Origin: Amycolatopsis lurida
GTDB taxonomy: Bacteria; Actinomycetota; Actinomycetes; Mycobacteriales; Pseudonocardiaceae
DNA: 64,000 bases
Assembly: GCF_900105055.1 (NCBI RefSeq)
Contig: NZ_FNTA01000004.1
Coordinates: forward strand, 6,045,501-6,109,500
Direction of reading: 5' to 3'
Part shown: positions 29,990-38,094 of the stretch, one piece after another
Layout: each line of letters begins with the position of its first letter
Numbering within the stretch: position 1 is the first letter of the stretch
Translations under genes and position numbers: made by a program
The notes under the pieces: model-generated
The model's database searches: none
Seen by the model: only the letters and a program-made list of their open reading frames with translations
Told to the model about the DNA's origin: nothing

Positions 29990-30865
29990 CCAGCTCGGGC
30001 GCTGTCGAAGGCAACGTCAATGCACGTCGTTTCCCGGAATCTCCGTCACCCGGGCCAGGTTCTTGGAAACGACCGCCAAGGCATCGCCTCCTCGGGTACT
30101 GGCACGGGTGCCTGGATTCGGCGAGCGCCTGTGACGGGCTCGTGATGATCGGCCAAGCATGACCCGAGGACCGAGGGGCAGGTGTCCCTCGGTCGTCCGG
30201 CGTTCACCGGAGGCATCGAGACATGGCTGCCGTGGCCATCGCCGTCGGTGGCGGCATCGACCTGAATCGAGAGATCGTGCCGGGGCCGGATCGACAGCGG
30301 AGCCCGGCCGGCCCGTCGATGCGCGCGAGCTGGACGTGTCGGTCCTGTTCCTGACTGCGCTATTGGCAGGGCCCGCCGAGGATCGCACGAGTTGAGAGAG
30401 TGACCCGCAGATGTCGTCGAGGATGGAAAAGCGAGAGATCGAGGAGAAGTGGACCGGTGAAACCCGGAAGTGGATTCGACGGGGGCCGGGCTTTGATCAC
30501 GGCCTGCCGGAATGCGAAGGGGTACCGACAGTTGGCGGCCCGAGTGGCTGCGGTCCTCCCCAGGAGGCGACCGTCTCAGACACCCCCATACTGTGGGCAC
30601 TCCACCAGCCTGGGTGCAGGGGGGCGCCCCTCACGTCGCCAGACACTGCTCGCCGCAACCGGCATCACTGACGAGAGCGCAGCGTCTACAGAGGGTCGTA
30701 CGCAGCGGTACAAACTCGCCGAACCGGTCGCAGCCGGTGATCATGGCCTCGGCGAAGGTGACGCAATATGAGAAAGGACCAGGTGCAGGTCGATGTCCAG
30801 GGCAAGGGCAGTCCGGGACGGGTGCCGGGACATTTGCTGATTCCCAGCACCCATCTCCTGAAGGA
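29990..30865. other. Stretch without a recognisable gene
   Basis: Several short frames overlap on both strands here, but none has a family pattern, ribosome site and coherent codon use together. I see no strong repeat. Confidence 0.45.
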
Positions 30866-31102
30866 TCAGCGGTTGGTCAAGAGTTCCACGGTGCCGGTCT
30901 GCGGGTTGGCAAGGCAATAGCGACAGCCGTCCCACCAGCCGTTCCGAATTCCCTCGTTGCACTTCGCAACCGCGGCGGAGTCGTTGTGATAGGTTCCCCG
31001 GGACACCCAGGCCGCAGCAGAGCTGTCGGGAGCGATGGCAAGCAAAGTCGCGGCGGCGAGAAAAAGGCCGGCAATGGACTTCACGATCATGCCTTCAATC
31101 AC
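30866..31102 (-). CDS. Small secreted protein, 78 aa or less
   Basis: A GTG at 31102 (MIEGM...) or the ATG at 31090 can start it. The signal peptide is clear: VKSIAGLFLAAATLLAIAP followed by DSSAAAW, with likely cleavage after AAA. The mature part is about 48 residues with three cysteines (KCNEGIRNGWWDGCRYC), which could give one disulfide bond. Unknown function; exported small Cys proteins of this kind are common near the start of actinomycete metabolite loci. It is transcribed toward the six-gene operon's 3' side. Confidence 0.6.
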   Translation of the reverse strand: MIEGMIVKSIAGLFLAAATLLAIAPDSSAAAWVSRGTYHNDSAAVAKCNEGIRNGWWDGCRYCLANPQTGTVELLTNR

Positions 31103-31270
31103 ATCGTATGTTTGAAACCGTGGGCGCCAAGCTCACGGACTGTACATAGTTTGGCAGAAAACAACTGCCCTCTTGCCGAAAACTTCCCTCGGTGCGCACT
31201 TGCGGGAAGATCCCTCACGTGTAGTGGTCTGTAACGAGCGCCTCTTCGTCATCGGCCAGACCAGGAGGCG

Positions 31271-32002
31271 TTAAGGCTTTCGAGCGCTGACACTGTGAGC
31301 GAGCGGGTTGGCGTCCCATTCCTCCCAGAAATCACCGTTGTCCTCTTCATCGGCGGGCCGCCACGGGTGGAACTCGATCTCGGCCAGGCCGGCATTCCGC
31401 AACTGGGTCTCGTAGGTCTCGTCGAGCCAGCGCCGGGATTTGATCGTCAGTGGCGGGTCGAGGTGGGCGGTGAAGGAGAATTCGTCACCTTCCGCGATGG
31501 TGGGCGGCATACTGTAGGTCATGCCGTATTTGTCACTGAGCGGCCGGGTGGGGTCATACGAGCCGCGAGGGATGTCTCCGATGAACCTCCCGCCTGACCG
31601 GAGGTTGCCCGCGATCATCCTGCACATCGAGGACAACGCGTCGAGTGTGGGCGCGTAGTTGAGCAGAAAGGCTGCCACGACCACGTCGAATTTGCCGATA
31701 ACGGACATGTTCGATACGTCATGGACTTCGTATTCGATTTCGAGTCCACCGAGTGTCGTTCGCTTCGCGAATTCGATCATGACGGGTGAGGAGTCGATGC
31801 CGACCACCCTCCGGGCTCCGAGAGCTTTGACCAGTCGCGAATACAGTCCTGTGCCGCATGCCAGGTCGAGCACCTCGAGATCGCGGACGTCGCCGAGTAG
31901 GTCGAGGATCGACGGGATCTCCATCTGTGCGCGAACGGGCAATTCCGCGGACCCCGCGAAGGATTCGGCTATGGCATCGTATTGCTGATCGGAAGTGGTC
32001 AT
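31271..32002 (-). CDS. SAM-dependent methyltransferase (last gene of the PrnB/KS operon)
   Basis: 243 residues. The class I fold is clear: motif I LEVLDLACGTGLYSRLVKAL, motif II acidic end VVGIDSSPVMIEFAK, then FDVVVAAFLLNYAPTLDALS and LRSGGRFIGDIPRG. The C-terminal half (FTAHLDPPLTIKSRRWLDET) is typical of small-molecule O- or N-methyltransferases of the UbiE-like type. TGGAGTACGAG precedes the ATG by a good distance. It follows the P450 stop by 33 bases, so the two are very likely co-transcribed. It probably adds a methyl group to a late intermediate of the pathway; the target atom cannot be told from sequence. Confidence 0.88.
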   Translation of the reverse strand: MTTSDQQYDAIAESFAGSAELPVRAQMEIPSILDLLGDVRDLEVLDLACGTGLYSRLVKALGARRVVGIDSSPVMIEFAKRTTLGGLEIEYEVHDVSNMSVIGKFDVVVAAFLLNYAPTLDALSSMCRMIAGNLRSGGRFIGDIPRGSYDPTRPLSDKYGMTYSMPPTIAEGDEFSFTAHLDPPLTIKSRRWLDETYETQLRNAGLAEIEFHPWRPADEEDNGDFWEEWDANPLAHSVSARKP

Positions 32003-32035
32003 CTCGTACTCCAGATTGAACAGAAAGTTTGGGCG

Positions 32036-33280
32036 TCAGTCGGCGACGACTCGCAGAGTTTCCTGCCCTCGATGTTGGCTGATCTTCCGGTACCGAGGCG
32101 GCGCGCTTGCGTCAGCCAAGCGCAGGCGGGGGTAACGATCCTTGAGAAGTTCGAGAACGAGCGAAAGCTCGAGCTTGGCCAGCGCCGCGCCGATGCAGTT
32201 GTGGATTCCGTGACCGAAGCCGAGGTGCTTCTTCGCGTTGGGCCTGTCGAGTTGGAACTCTTCCGGTAATGTGAAGTGACTTTCGTCGTGGTTGGCGGAA
32301 GCGTAGAACAGGAAGATCCTGTCGCCGCGATGGAACGTGAATGATCCGACTGTCGCCTCCTCCGCGACTGTGCGAAAGAGGCCTGGTACGGAAGTGTCGA
32401 AACGTAAACCTTCCGCGATGATCTGATCGATGTCCACCTCGCCTCGCACGAAGCTTTCCCATTGAGAGAGGTCTTCGAGGAGCGCACGGACGATATTGGT
32501 TATCGCGTTGCTGGTGTTCTCCCACCCCGCGGCGATCAGGCCGATGGTCTGCGCTGCGACTTCGTCGTCGGTGAGCATATCGCCGTGCTGATCACGACGA
32601 GTCATGATGGAGATGAGATCGTCACGTGGCTCTGCCCTGCGGAGCCGAACGAGTTTGCGAAGGTAGGTGATCGCATCGGCGTAGTTCCGGCCGTGATCGA
32701 TGAGTTGTTGCTCGCTCAGCCAGGCGGTTCCGGCGAAAAACGCCACCTGATCCGCCATCCATCCCCTGAGGTTGTCGTTCTCGCTGAGGGGGAAACCCGT
32801 CACGTACATGCCCACCTCGAGTGGGATCGTGTGAGCGAATTCGCCTGCGAGGTCGAAGGTGCCTCGCAAGGGGAGAAGGTCGATGTGCTTGGCGATGATC
32901 TGCCGGATGTCGGGCTCGAATCTCGCTATGGTGCTGGGTTTGAACCCCTCGTGCAGGACGCGGCGGACCAGAGTGTGTCGCGGCGGGTCGCTGATCGTGA
33001 CGATCGTGTTCGAGAAGATGAAGTCCGCGGCGAGTTGGGCCTCTGCGGGCAATCCGGTCGGCCTGGGAAATGAATTGCTCGACGAGAACGTGCTCGGGTC
33101 CGAAGCGATCCGCTTGATATCGTCGTAGCGGCTGACACACCACGCCTGCAACGGTTCCGAGAAGAAGATCGGCTCGGTCTCCCTGGCATGTTCCAGATAT
33201 CGATAGATCGAGGCGACATGCGCGCCGAATGGGTCGAAGGAGCGCAGGTCGACGACTTCGACCGACTGGTGAGATGTCAC
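32036..33280 (-). CDS. Cytochrome P450
   Basis: 414 residues, the usual length for soluble bacterial P450s. I-helix oxygen-activating motif AAGWENTSN, ExxR as EGLR, and the heme loop LGFGHGIHNCIGAALAKLEL (FGxGxHxCxG, with the Cys ligand) are all intact. The start is a GTG overlapping the SnoaL-like gene stop (GTGA), so translation is coupled. It needs ferredoxin partners, which are not in the operon. Its class resembles CYP105/107-type biosynthetic enzymes; I cannot name a substrate. Within this operon it is expected to hydroxylate or couple the PrnB-derived scaffold. Confidence 0.93.
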   Translation of the reverse strand: MTSHQSVEVVDLRSFDPFGAHVASIYRYLEHARETEPIFFSEPLQAWCVSRYDDIKRIASDPSTFSSSNSFPRPTGLPAEAQLAADFIFSNTIVTISDPPRHTLVRRVLHEGFKPSTIARFEPDIRQIIAKHIDLLPLRGTFDLAGEFAHTIPLEVGMYVTGFPLSENDNLRGWMADQVAFFAGTAWLSEQQLIDHGRNYADAITYLRKLVRLRRAEPRDDLISIMTRRDQHGDMLTDDEVAAQTIGLIAAGWENTSNAITNIVRALLEDLSQWESFVRGEVDIDQIIAEGLRFDTSVPGLFRTVAEEATVGSFTFHRGDRIFLFYASANHDESHFTLPEEFQLDRPNAKKHLGFGHGIHNCIGAALAKLELSLVLELLKDRYPRLRLADASAPPRYRKISQHRGQETLRVVAD

Positions 33281-33675
33281 GATTTGGCCTCCGATACGGA
33301 TTCGTGCAGGAACTGGGGATCATCGATGAGGAAACGCCAGGTCCCGTCGGCCTGTCGACGCGCGACTTCGGCGGTCGTGCCTTCGGAGGTGACCGAGCTT
33401 CCCGCGGGTGTCGCGATGACGGCGCGCCAATTGCTCGATATCAAGGCGAGGTCCCCGGCGAGGATGACCTTGCGGGTCTGGCCTTCGAGACGTCGTGTCA
33501 CGGACAGGAAGCCGCCGAGGAATTCGCGCATCGCGGCGCCGCCGTGCAGAGTGTTGCCGTCAAGGTCGACCCCGACCGGGTCGGGCTCGAAGAGAGCCAT
33601 GACGGCATCGAGATCGTGTGCGTTGACGGCGTCGATGAAGAGACGGTGAAGATCGCCGGGATCATTGGCGGACAT
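33277..33675 (-). CDS. SnoaL-like / NTF2-fold protein
   Basis: 132 residues. DLHRLFIDAVNAHDLDAVMA followed by LFEPDPVGVDLDG and a beta sheet (WRAVIATPAGSSV...TWRFLIDDPQF) is the DUF4440/SnoaL-type cone fold. Such proteins act as cyclases, dehydratases or hydroxylase partners in aromatic polyketide pathways, or as small-ligand binders. The gene overlaps the monooxygenase stop by 14 bases and the P450 start by 4. No residue pair allows a firm catalytic call. Confidence 0.85.
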   Translation of the reverse strand: MSANDPGDLHRLFIDAVNAHDLDAVMALFEPDPVGVDLDGNTLHGGAAMREFLGGFLSVTRRLEGQTRKVILAGDLALISSNWRAVIATPAGSSVTSEGTTAEVARRQADGTWRFLIDDPQFLHESVSEAKS

Positions 33676-34942
33676 GTGTGCTCCAGTTCATGGCGTTGTA
33701 GGGTGATCGACGTGCGCAAGCGTCCGGGTCGAAGCCGGCGGTCCGTGCGTAGTCGGCTGAGATTTGTGCGAGTTCGTTCGCCGAGATCACGTCATTGATG
33801 TCGCCGAAGCCGCCTGGTGCCCTTTGGTGGGCGAGCGTGATGGCTCGCTCCGGTCCCATCGCGCGATTGCTGAGCTGTATGCGCCCCATCAGGTTCCGGC
33901 GTTGACGATCGTAGGCGTCCAGAGCTTGATCGACATCATCACAGGTTGCCAGCAGATAGGCGAGTGCGCGCGCGTCGATAATCGCCTGGGTCGCCCCGTT
34001 CGATCCGGCGGGGTACATCGGATGCGCGGCGTCACCGAGCAGGGTCACTCGCTGGAACGTCCACCTGGGCAGCGGGTCCCGATCGATCATTGGATACTCG
34101 AAGACCGCGGGGGCGCTGCGGATGATGGCGGGAATGTCGAGCCAGTCGAATCGCCACCGAAGAGCGTGCTCGATGACCCTGTCGACGCTCGTTCGGCGGT
34201 TCCAATCGCCGTGCTGTGGTTCGTCGCCACAGCGGCGTGCGATCACCCAGTTGACCAGGACGGTGTGTTCGCCGTTACTCCTCTCTCGAATCGGATACAG
34301 GACAATACGCTCGACGTCGTCTCCGGCCACGATCATGGATGCGCCGGTGAGATAGGGCATGGACCAAGCAACCCCGCGCCACAGGGTCAGGCCGTTCCAC
34401 AGCGGCGGGCCCTCGCGCGGGTAGAGGGAACTTCGGACGGCCGAGTTGATGCCATCGGCCCCGATCAACAAGTCGGTGTCCAGGGTCGAAGAATTCGCGG
34501 TGGAGGGATGGTTCAGGCTAGTGCGAACGCGGCCGCCGGATAGCGGTGTGACGGCGGTGACGCGGGTGTCGGTGGCGATGGTGTGAGCGCCGAGCCGGTT
34601 TCTCACCGCGTCGGCGAGCACGGCTTGCAGGTGGCCTCGGTGGATCGACAGCTGCGGCCATTCGTTGCCTGCGTCAAGGCCTCGCGGCTCTCTCCAGACG
34701 AGTTGTCCGAAGCTATTGCAGAGAATCAGTTCACGAGTGGCCACCGCTTGGGACGCCACCGCACTGAGCAGTCCCAGCTCGGCAAGTTCGCGTACGGCGT
34801 TCGGCAGGAGGTTCAGCCCGACACCGAGTGGACGCAGTTCCTGTGCCGATTCGACGACTTGCACGTCGGTGAATCCCGCGGCGTGCAGGCTCAGTGCGGC
34901 GGTCAACCCGCCGATGCCGGCGCCGGAGATGAGAATCTTCAT
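33662..34942 (-). CDS. PhzS-like FAD-dependent aromatic monooxygenase
   Basis: 426 residues from an ATG overlapping the PrnB-like stop (ATGA), with GGAGG 5 bases before it. FAD site: ILISGAGIGGLTAALSLHAA (GxGxxG), the DG block DLLIGADGINSAVRSSLYP and the GD block RVTLLGDAAHPMYPAGSNGA. From memory, the alignment with Pseudomonas PhzS (phenazine hydroxylase of pyocyanin synthesis) is strong along the whole length: PLGVGLNLLPNAVRELAELG, SIHRGHLQAVLADAVR, LTLWRGVAWSMPYLTGASMI, YPMIDRDPLPRW. PhzS hydroxylates, with loss of CO2, an aromatic carboxylate. A similar hydroxylation or decarboxylative hydroxylation of an aromatic intermediate is the natural inference here. Confidence 0.9.
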   Translation of the reverse strand: MKILISGAGIGGLTAALSLHAAGFTDVQVVESAQELRPLGVGLNLLPNAVRELAELGLLSAVASQAVATRELILCNSFGQLVWREPRGLDAGNEWPQLSIHRGHLQAVLADAVRNRLGAHTIATDTRVTAVTPLSGGRVRTSLNHPSTANSSTLDTDLLIGADGINSAVRSSLYPREGPPLWNGLTLWRGVAWSMPYLTGASMIVAGDDVERIVLYPIRERSNGEHTVLVNWVIARRCGDEPQHGDWNRRTSVDRVIEHALRWRFDWLDIPAIIRSAPAVFEYPMIDRDPLPRWTFQRVTLLGDAAHPMYPAGSNGATQAIIDARALAYLLATCDDVDQALDAYDRQRRNLMGRIQLSNRAMGPERAITLAHQRAPGGFGDINDVISANELAQISADYARTAGFDPDACARRSPYNAMNWSTHVRQ

Positions 34943-36063
34943 CCCGACCTCCGCACGACCGCGGTGAGCCCCTGAGAGTGACGCACGCCGACTTCGGCCG
35001 CGATGTCTCGCGTGAGGCGAAGGATCCGCGCCAGCAACTCCACAGTGCCTCCTCCGCTTCCTTCTTGATATAGGCCGACCTCCTCCTCGTATGCTCGGCG
35101 GGCGATCGTCACATGCTTTCCGCGGAACATGATCAGTACCCGGAGTGCGCGGCACAACGCCTCGGCCGCTGCCTGAGGTTGGCCGTCATCGTTGCCGTCG
35201 CGTGCGATGGCTGCGCTAATCACCTGAGCGAGCGACGGTCCGTATTGCCAGGCGGCGTAGAGCCTGCGCCAGGGTGGAAGGCTGTAGGCGATGCTTTCGC
35301 GATGGAAACAGTCGTAGGACTCGTCTCCACGATCCGACGCCCAAAGGGCGACGTCGATCAGTGCCAAGGGCATATTCGCCGCGGCGGGGCCAAGGTAGTC
35401 CGCGCCCGCGACCGTGATGGCGTCGAAGTAGGGACGGAGTCCGCGAGCGAAGTACACCGGCGACACATGCGCCATGACATCGCTGATCGAAGTCACCATC
35501 CCGTGAAGGTGATCGGCGAGTATGTCCAAGCTTTCCGCGAAGACAGGGGCTGCGGGATCGAGCCGCACAAGCCGGGCGCAGATCGTGACGGCCGCACCGA
35601 GCCGAGGCATCGCGTTACGAACCGAATCGATCAAATGAGTTTCTTGTGGGTCCCCGGTATACATTCGCTGCCGGACTCCGCGCGGGTTCCAGCAGGTGTA
35701 GTGGTGGACGGTATCCCGCGGGACCAAGTCGGTCCGCGACGCCAGCTCGAGCAGCACAGGCTCGATCTCGGGCACGGCGAAGACAGGCTGCGCGCCGTGG
35801 CGCCTCACGCTGCCGAGCAGGATGCCGATGTCTCGCATCGCGGCCAGACACTCGAGAGGGTTGAAGGCCGCGATCTGGTCGAGAGTGGGAATGATGGTGC
35901 GCAGAGCTGAGCACACAGCAGGCAGATCCGCCCGTTCGTTCATCGCGGGCAACCGGGCGCACACGGCATCGGCGTGGAGCGGATCGAGCTCGGCCACGGC
36001 GTCGTCCGGAATTCCGCTGTTATAGTCAGGAAAGTTCAGAATGCTCATGATCGGCTCACCCAT
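34939..36063 (-). CDS. PrnB-like heme enzyme (IDO/TDO superfamily, tryptophan-rearranging)
   Basis: 374 residues from ATG 36063 (AAGGGA just upstream; the ATG at 36048 is a possible alternative). From memory, the match to monodechloroaminopyrrolnitrin synthase PrnB is strong in blocks: LDPLHADAVCARLPAMNE, AAMRDIGILLGSVRRHG, VPEIEPVLLELASRTDLVPR, HHYTCWNPRGVRQRMYTGDP, QETHLIDSVRNAMP, YLGPAAANMPLALIDVALWA. The heme axial histidine of PrnB lies in FRAPHLKLAERAY; here FRGKHVTIARRAY keeps it (about His317). PrnB turns 7-chloro-D/L-tryptophan into an aminophenylpyrrole. No tryptophan halogenase (PrnA), PrnC or PrnD is nearby, so the substrate is probably tryptophan or another derivative. It overlaps the KS gene by 8 bases. 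Confidence 0.88.
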   Translation of the reverse strand: MGEPIMSILNFPDYNSGIPDDAVAELDPLHADAVCARLPAMNERADLPAVCSALRTIIPTLDQIAAFNPLECLAAMRDIGILLGSVRRHGAQPVFAVPEIEPVLLELASRTDLVPRDTVHHYTCWNPRGVRQRMYTGDPQETHLIDSVRNAMPRLGAAVTICARLVRLDPAAPVFAESLDILADHLHGMVTSISDVMAHVSPVYFARGLRPYFDAITVAGADYLGPAAANMPLALIDVALWASDRGDESYDCFHRESIAYSLPPWRRLYAAWQYGPSLAQVISAAIARDGNDDGQPQAAAEALCRALRVLIMFRGKHVTIARRAYEEEVGLYQEGSGGGTVELLARILRLTRDIAAEVGVRHSQGLTAVVRRSG

Positions 36064-37852
36064 GTGTCCCTTCCGGCTCGTCCTCGAGCCGGAACCGAGC
36101 GAGCTGCCACGGGTACCCAGGGATCGGCACGCAACGAGCGAAGGGTTCACAGAGCTGTTCCCACGCAGCGGCCCCGGTGGCTTCGTACCCCTGTGAGGCT
36201 CGCTCCATCAGCCGCCGAAGCCCTGTCCCGTCATCGGGACCATCTGTCGACGAGACTCGCGGTCCTAACGGATCACGTCGACCGCGCAGGGCAGCGAGGA
36301 TTTCATCGTGAGTCGCGCCGACGACCGCCAGCCGGACCTCGTGATGTGCACGGCGAGGGCCTGCGGTGAAGCAGATGTCGCGCAACGAATGCGTTCGCCC
36401 CGGTCCTTCAGGGGCCAGGTAGACCAGGTAGGAGGTTATGAGGTCGTTCAGGGCGTTTTCGGTGCGCGCGGACAGCGCGAGCAGATGTGGCCTGCCGACG
36501 TCGGGATCTCGAAGCTCGTCGCGCTGAGCTTGGGCGAGAACCAGATGGACATTGGTCGAGGAGACGCCCTGACTGTTGACCCCCGCTATCCACGGCCGCT
36601 CTTGGCTCGGCAGTTCGTACATCCGCGTCGGGACGACCAGTGGCGCATTTTCCCAATCGAACTTCGGATGTGGTGTCTCGTAATGCAGATTCGGTGGGAC
36701 CTGACCATGTTCGAGGCAGAGAACCGTCTTGATCAGGCCTGCCATTCCGGCGGCCGCCTCCGCATGGCCGATATTCGTCTTGACCGAGCCGACAAGGAGT
36801 GGCCGGTCCGCAGGCCTGCCCTTGCCGAGGACTTCCGCGAAGGCCGTCAACTCGATCAGGTCGATCCGGGTCCCGGTTCCGTGGGCCTCGAGATAGTCAA
36901 CGTCCGCAGGCCGGATACCGGAGGCTTGATAGGCGGAAGCCAGCGTGTGCATGTGACCATTGAGCGACGGCGCAGCGATATGGGGCCGATCGCCGCCGTC
37001 ATTCCCCGCCGCGCCACCACGGATGATTGCGCGAATCGGATCGCCGTCCTCCAGGGCCTGATCTAGTGTCTTCAGGATGACAACGGCGACTCCGTCGCTA
37101 CGGACCAGACCGTCCGCCCGCGCGTCGGCGAACTTGCAATGGCCGTCGGGAGCCAGCATCCGCGCCTGCGAATACATGATGTTCGCGTTGGCGGTCAAGA
37201 CAAGGTTCACACCGCCGGCGACAGCCATCGCCGATTCTCCGGAACGCACGCTCTGACACGCCTGGTGGACAGCCATCAAAGACGACGAACACGCCGTGTC
37301 CACCACCACGCTGGGACCACGGAGATCGAAGGTGAACGACAAGCGTCCGGCTGTCATACTCCGCTGATGGCTGCCCGTGAACGAATACAGGGTCAGGTCG
37401 GCCGGATCCCTGCGCAATTGCAGATCCCAATAATCCGAATTCATCTGCCCGATGAAGACGCCGGTCTGGCTCCCTCGGTAATGCTCCGGCGGCTGTCCGG
37501 CATCCTCGAAGGCCTCCCAGGCCGCCATCAAGAGGAGCCGCTGCTGCGGATCCAGCCGCCTGGCCTCAATCAAGCTGATTCCGAAGAACTCGGCATCGAA
37601 CTTGTCCGCATCCGCCACCAGGCCACAACGGCGGCTGGCGACCTTTCCCGGCGATGCCGGCGATCGCTCGTACAACTCGTCAGCGTCGAAACGGCTCGGG
37701 GGCACCGATCGCGTCGCGTCGACACCGCCGCACAGCAATTCCCACAGCTCATCGGTGTTCCGCGCCCCCGGGAACCGGCAGGCAAGACCGATGATGGCGA
37801 TCGGTCGATCCGCCCTGGGCATACTGGCACGATCCGATGAATGCGAATTCAT
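36056..37852 (-). CDS. Free-standing ketosynthase of cis-AT PKS type, lacking AT and ACP
   Basis: 598 residues from ATG 37852 (AAGGGA 11 bases upstream; ATG 37864 also possible). KS about residues 16-440: PIAIIGLACRFPGARNTDEL, active Cys in VVDTACSSSLMAVHQA, first His in YLEAHGTGTRIDLIEL (one residue short where others have GDPIEL), second His in KTNIGHAEAAAGMAG. The KS-AT linker follows (LLALSARTENALNDLITSYL). Then, with no acyltransferase, comes a post-AT-type linker ending FARCVPIPGYPWQLARFRLE. So the AT appears cleanly missing and no ACP follows. It heads the six-gene operon. It could extend or condense a PrnB-pathway acyl group using carriers encoded elsewhere, or use CoA thioesters. Confidence 0.9.
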   Translation of the reverse strand: MNSHSSDRASMPRADRPIAIIGLACRFPGARNTDELWELLCGGVDATRSVPPSRFDADELYERSPASPGKVASRRCGLVADADKFDAEFFGISLIEARRLDPQQRLLLMAAWEAFEDAGQPPEHYRGSQTGVFIGQMNSDYWDLQLRRDPADLTLYSFTGSHQRSMTAGRLSFTFDLRGPSVVVDTACSSSLMAVHQACQSVRSGESAMAVAGGVNLVLTANANIMYSQARMLAPDGHCKFADARADGLVRSDGVAVVILKTLDQALEDGDPIRAIIRGGAAGNDGGDRPHIAAPSLNGHMHTLASAYQASGIRPADVDYLEAHGTGTRIDLIELTAFAEVLGKGRPADRPLLVGSVKTNIGHAEAAAGMAGLIKTVLCLEHGQVPPNLHYETPHPKFDWENAPLVVPTRMYELPSQERPWIAGVNSQGVSSTNVHLVLAQAQRDELRDPDVGRPHLLALSARTENALNDLITSYLVYLAPEGPGRTHSLRDICFTAGPRRAHHEVRLAVVGATHDEILAALRGRRDPLGPRVSSTDGPDDGTGLRRLMERASQGYEATGAAAWEQLCEPFARCVPIPGYPWQLARFRLEDEPEGTHG

Positions 37853-38094
37853 GTCAGGCACCATCCCTTGGGCTGATCGATCAGATTTGTCGAGCGCGAA
37901 TCCGTGGCACGATGACGAGATCTGCTCGGAGTATGTGGCTCTCTCGGGTCGCGAGACAGCCGGACGCCGCATCGGCTGTCTCGATTGGACAGCATGAGTG
38001 CCCAAAGAGGAACGTGTGCACTACCCGGGTGAGAAATGGCTGGTAGCGGGCCTGTGTCGGTGATGAAGAGTTGTAAGGTCTTCCTACCGAGTTG
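37853..38094. other. Upstream region of the six-gene operon
   Basis: 242 bases. It should carry the operon promoter. I see no clear regulator-binding palindrome or confident -35/-10 pair. Confidence 0.4.

Noticed and set aside
34939..36063. Calling the gene prnB and the locus a pyrrolnitrin cluster
   Set aside because: No halogenase or arylamine oxygenase is present and a ketosynthase and P450 are, so the product cannot be assumed to be pyrrolnitrin.
36308..37066. Plus-strand frames opposite the ketosynthase
   Set aside because: Shadows of the KS gene, which has all catalytic residues on the minus strand.
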